Below are positions 62,697 to 64,000 of a DNA stretch of 64,000 nucleotides, in pieces. The first letter of the stretch is position 1. Each line of letters opens with the position of its first letter. Source of the stretch: Sporosarcina psychrophila. GTDB lineage: Bacteria > Bacillota > Bacilli > Bacillales_A > Planococcaceae. Location of the stretch: contig NZ_CP014616.1 in the NCBI RefSeq assembly GCF_001590685.1, forward strand, positions 1,301,001-1,365,000, in the 5' to 3' direction. The notes under the pieces were generated by a model that ran no database searches, was not told the origin of the DNA, and saw nothing but the letters and a program-made list of their open reading frames with translations. The translations under genes were made by a program, and so were the position numbers.

Positions 62697-64000
62697 ATGG
62701 AAGAGAAAGCTGTGAAGAAAAAGTCACCCAAGTTATTAATGATTATGTTATTAACTGGATTGGTCATTGTAGGCGGTAGCGTGTCGGCATTTTTCTTGGT
62801 GAATAAGTCACCTAAAGTACAATATTTTTTAGCAGAAGCAGAAACGTTTAAACAAATGGGAACTATTTTGGAAGACCGTTATAAGAACGAACTAAGATGG
62901 TTGGAAGTTCAAGAGGAAAAGCCAGTTGAAACGAACTTTGATCTTTCCGGCGAATGGAATGATCCGTCTGTTGACCATGAAATGCAGGAAGTACAAAGCA
63001 TTGTCAATAGTGCTAAAATATCTAGTAAACAAGTCTATGATCCGGTCAAAAAAGAACTCGAAGTGGATCTTAGGGGAGAACTAGGCAGTGTTAACATGGA
63101 CTTCGGTTCGGTTTTTGTGACAACTGAGAAACTAGTGGCTTCATTTCCATTCATGGATGAACTAATTCGCTTCGACGATAAGGATTTCGGGAAGTTAATG
63201 AGAGAAACGGATCCAGATTATGAAGGAAATGAAAATCTTGGTCTATCCCAATTATTCGAAGGTGGATTTTCGATGACGGAAGAATCACGTACATATGTCG
63301 AAAACGAATATATCACGTATCTCATTAAAGAGATTCCTGAAGAGGCATTTACGAGCGCAAAAGAAGAACTTACAGTGTTTGATAAAAAAATAAAAACTAA
63401 AAAAACCAAGATGGATCTTACAGAACAACAAGTTAAAACGTTATTAAAAGATTTATTGAAAAAAGCGAAATCAGATGAAAAACTTAAAGCTATACTGAAA
63501 GAGCAATTGACACTTACTTCATTTGCTGGGGATACTTCCGACAATGAACTTGCAACTATAATGGATGATTTTGAAAATGGGCTTGATGAAGCGATTGAAG
63601 GTGTGGACGCTATTAAACTTCCTAACGGACTGCAATCGACAATCTGGCACCATTCAAACAAAATTGTGAAACGTGAATTCGCAATGGGTGTTGGAGAAGA
63701 TAAGACGGATGTCGATACGTTAATGATTAATGGAACTCAATTGCTAGATAAAACAAGTCAAAAGTGGGATTTCACAATGGGGGTAGAAGATTCCTTCGGT
63801 GATGAAAACTTTGTGAAAATTATTGGTGATTTAAGTTGGAAAGATCAGAAGGCAACTGATTCCATAACATTTTCGATGGATGATATGAAGTTCATCTATA
63901 AAGGAAAAGAACAACTGGAAGATAAGAAACGTACATTTACTCGTTCGTTTGGCTTTACAGATGGAAATGTCGATCCAGCCGTTATCTGGAAAGGGAGTGC
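62697..64000 (+). CDS. Membrane-anchored protein of unknown function, cut by the window edge
   Basis: 434 codons are visible; the gene continues past 64000. TAGGAGGAG lies six bases before ATG 62697. A short basic start (MEEKAVKKKSPK) is followed by one transmembrane helix (about 13-36, LLMIMLLTGLVIVGGSVSAF). A large extracellular part follows, rich in Asp, Glu and Lys, with helical and beta-rich segments. I tentatively recall similar Bacillus proteins under DUF6583, but am not sure. Single gene as far as visible. Confidence 0.7.
   Translation, partial: MEEKAVKKKSPKLLMIMLLTGLVIVGGSVSAFFLVNKSPKVQYFLAEAETFKQMGTILEDRYKNELRWLEVQEEKPVETNFDLSGEWNDPSVDHEMQEVQSIVNSAKISSKQVYDPVKKELEVDLRGELGSVNMDFGSVFVTTEKLVASFPFMDELIRFDDKDFGKLMRETDPDYEGNENLGLSQLFEGGFSMTEESRTYVENEYITYLIKEIPEEAFTSAKEELTVFDKKIKTKKTKMDLTEQQVKTLLKDLLKKAKSDEKLKAILKEQLTLTSFAGDTSDNELATIMDDFENGLDEAIEGVDAIKLPNGLQSTIWHHSNKIVKREFAMGVGEDKTDVDTLMINGTQLLDKTSQKWDFTMGVEDSFGDENFVKIIGDLSWKDQKATDSITFSMDDMKFIYKGKEQLEDKKRTFTRSFGFTDGNVDPAVIWKGS

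Noticed and set aside
63218-63661. 147-codon minus-strand ORF, Ser/Phe-rich
   Set aside because: Antisense shadow of the membrane-anchored protein gene, whose plus-strand frame is longer, has a signal segment and a ribosome binding site.

Overview
The window is 64 kb of low-GC Gram-positive chromosome from an endospore former of the order Bacillales. Gene content (CotF-type coat protein, GerW/YtfJ-family protein, LysM-GH18 spore cortex enzyme, YpsA, YdjM, T-box and S-box leaders, AGGAGG ribosome binding sites) and the overall protein look suggest the Planococcaceae, for example a Sporosarcina-like species; this is inference, not a database match. I see no rRNA, tRNA, CRISPR array, prophage or intact insertion sequence.

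Layout. 0-8 kb: single housekeeping genes (SRPBCC protein, CPBP protease, an MhqO-like dioxygenase behind a probable MhqR operator, branched-chain aminotransferase, large catalase, HAD phosphatase, YjdJ-like membrane protein). 8.1-9.0 kb: composite repeat. 9.1-12.2 kb: class V aminotransferase-serA operon behind a T-box leader. 12.3-15.5 kb: luciferase-like monooxygenase and prolyl oligopeptidase. 15.9-22 kb: an AT-rich stretch of single accessory genes (VOC protein, two methyltransferases, ceramidase-like protein, lipoprotein) with gene remnants and very small ORFs. 22-28.5 kb: M23 peptidase, DUF3231, acetyltransferase, thioredoxin-like protein, FAD dehydrogenase, glutamine amidotransferase-like hydrolase and GDPD phosphodiesterase. 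28.5-30.7 kb: a candidate small RNA or leader, ypsA, IS605/TnpB remnants and ydjM with an SOS box. 30.7-42.3 kb: many small single or paired genes, including a second sliding clamp, an SIMPL protein, a NIPSNAP-Nudix fusion overlapping a PP2C-like phosphatase, and a GerW-family protein. 42.4-43.6 kb: SAM riboswitch and metA. 46-50 kb: a divergent HPr gene and the fruR-fruK-fruA fructose operon. 51-64 kb: malic enzyme, SerB-like HAD phosphatase, RluA pseudouridine synthase, MBL hydrolase, CotF protein, LysM-GH18 enzyme, gdhA, argG and the start of a membrane-anchored protein cut by the window edge.

The most unusual content is non-coding. Four families of dispersed, non-autonomous repeats occupy many intergenic gaps. 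Family B (8.1, 43.7, 50.9, 53.2, 61.7 kb) has about 19-bp terminal inverted repeats. Three copies are flanked by 9-bp direct repeats (one perfect, two with 8 of 9 matches), so it is a genuine transposed element. Its interior is built from interchangeable long hairpins whose arms co-vary between copies. Family A (about 500-550 bp, with short 110-150 bp forms) and family C (188 bp) sit inside family B copies, giving an insertion order. One B copy with a nested A copy lies exactly between the argG stop codon and what was evidently its transcription terminator.

How the genes fit together: nitrogen and amino-acid metabolism is well represented (ilvE, serA with its aminotransferase, metA, gdhA, argG, and a SerB-like phosphatase). 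Three classical RNA or protein control systems are readable: tRNA-dependent T-box for serine synthesis, SAM-I riboswitch for metA, and a probable arginine operator before argG. Stress functions (catalase, MhqO, YdjM, thioredoxin-like protein) and spore functions are scattered as single transcription units.
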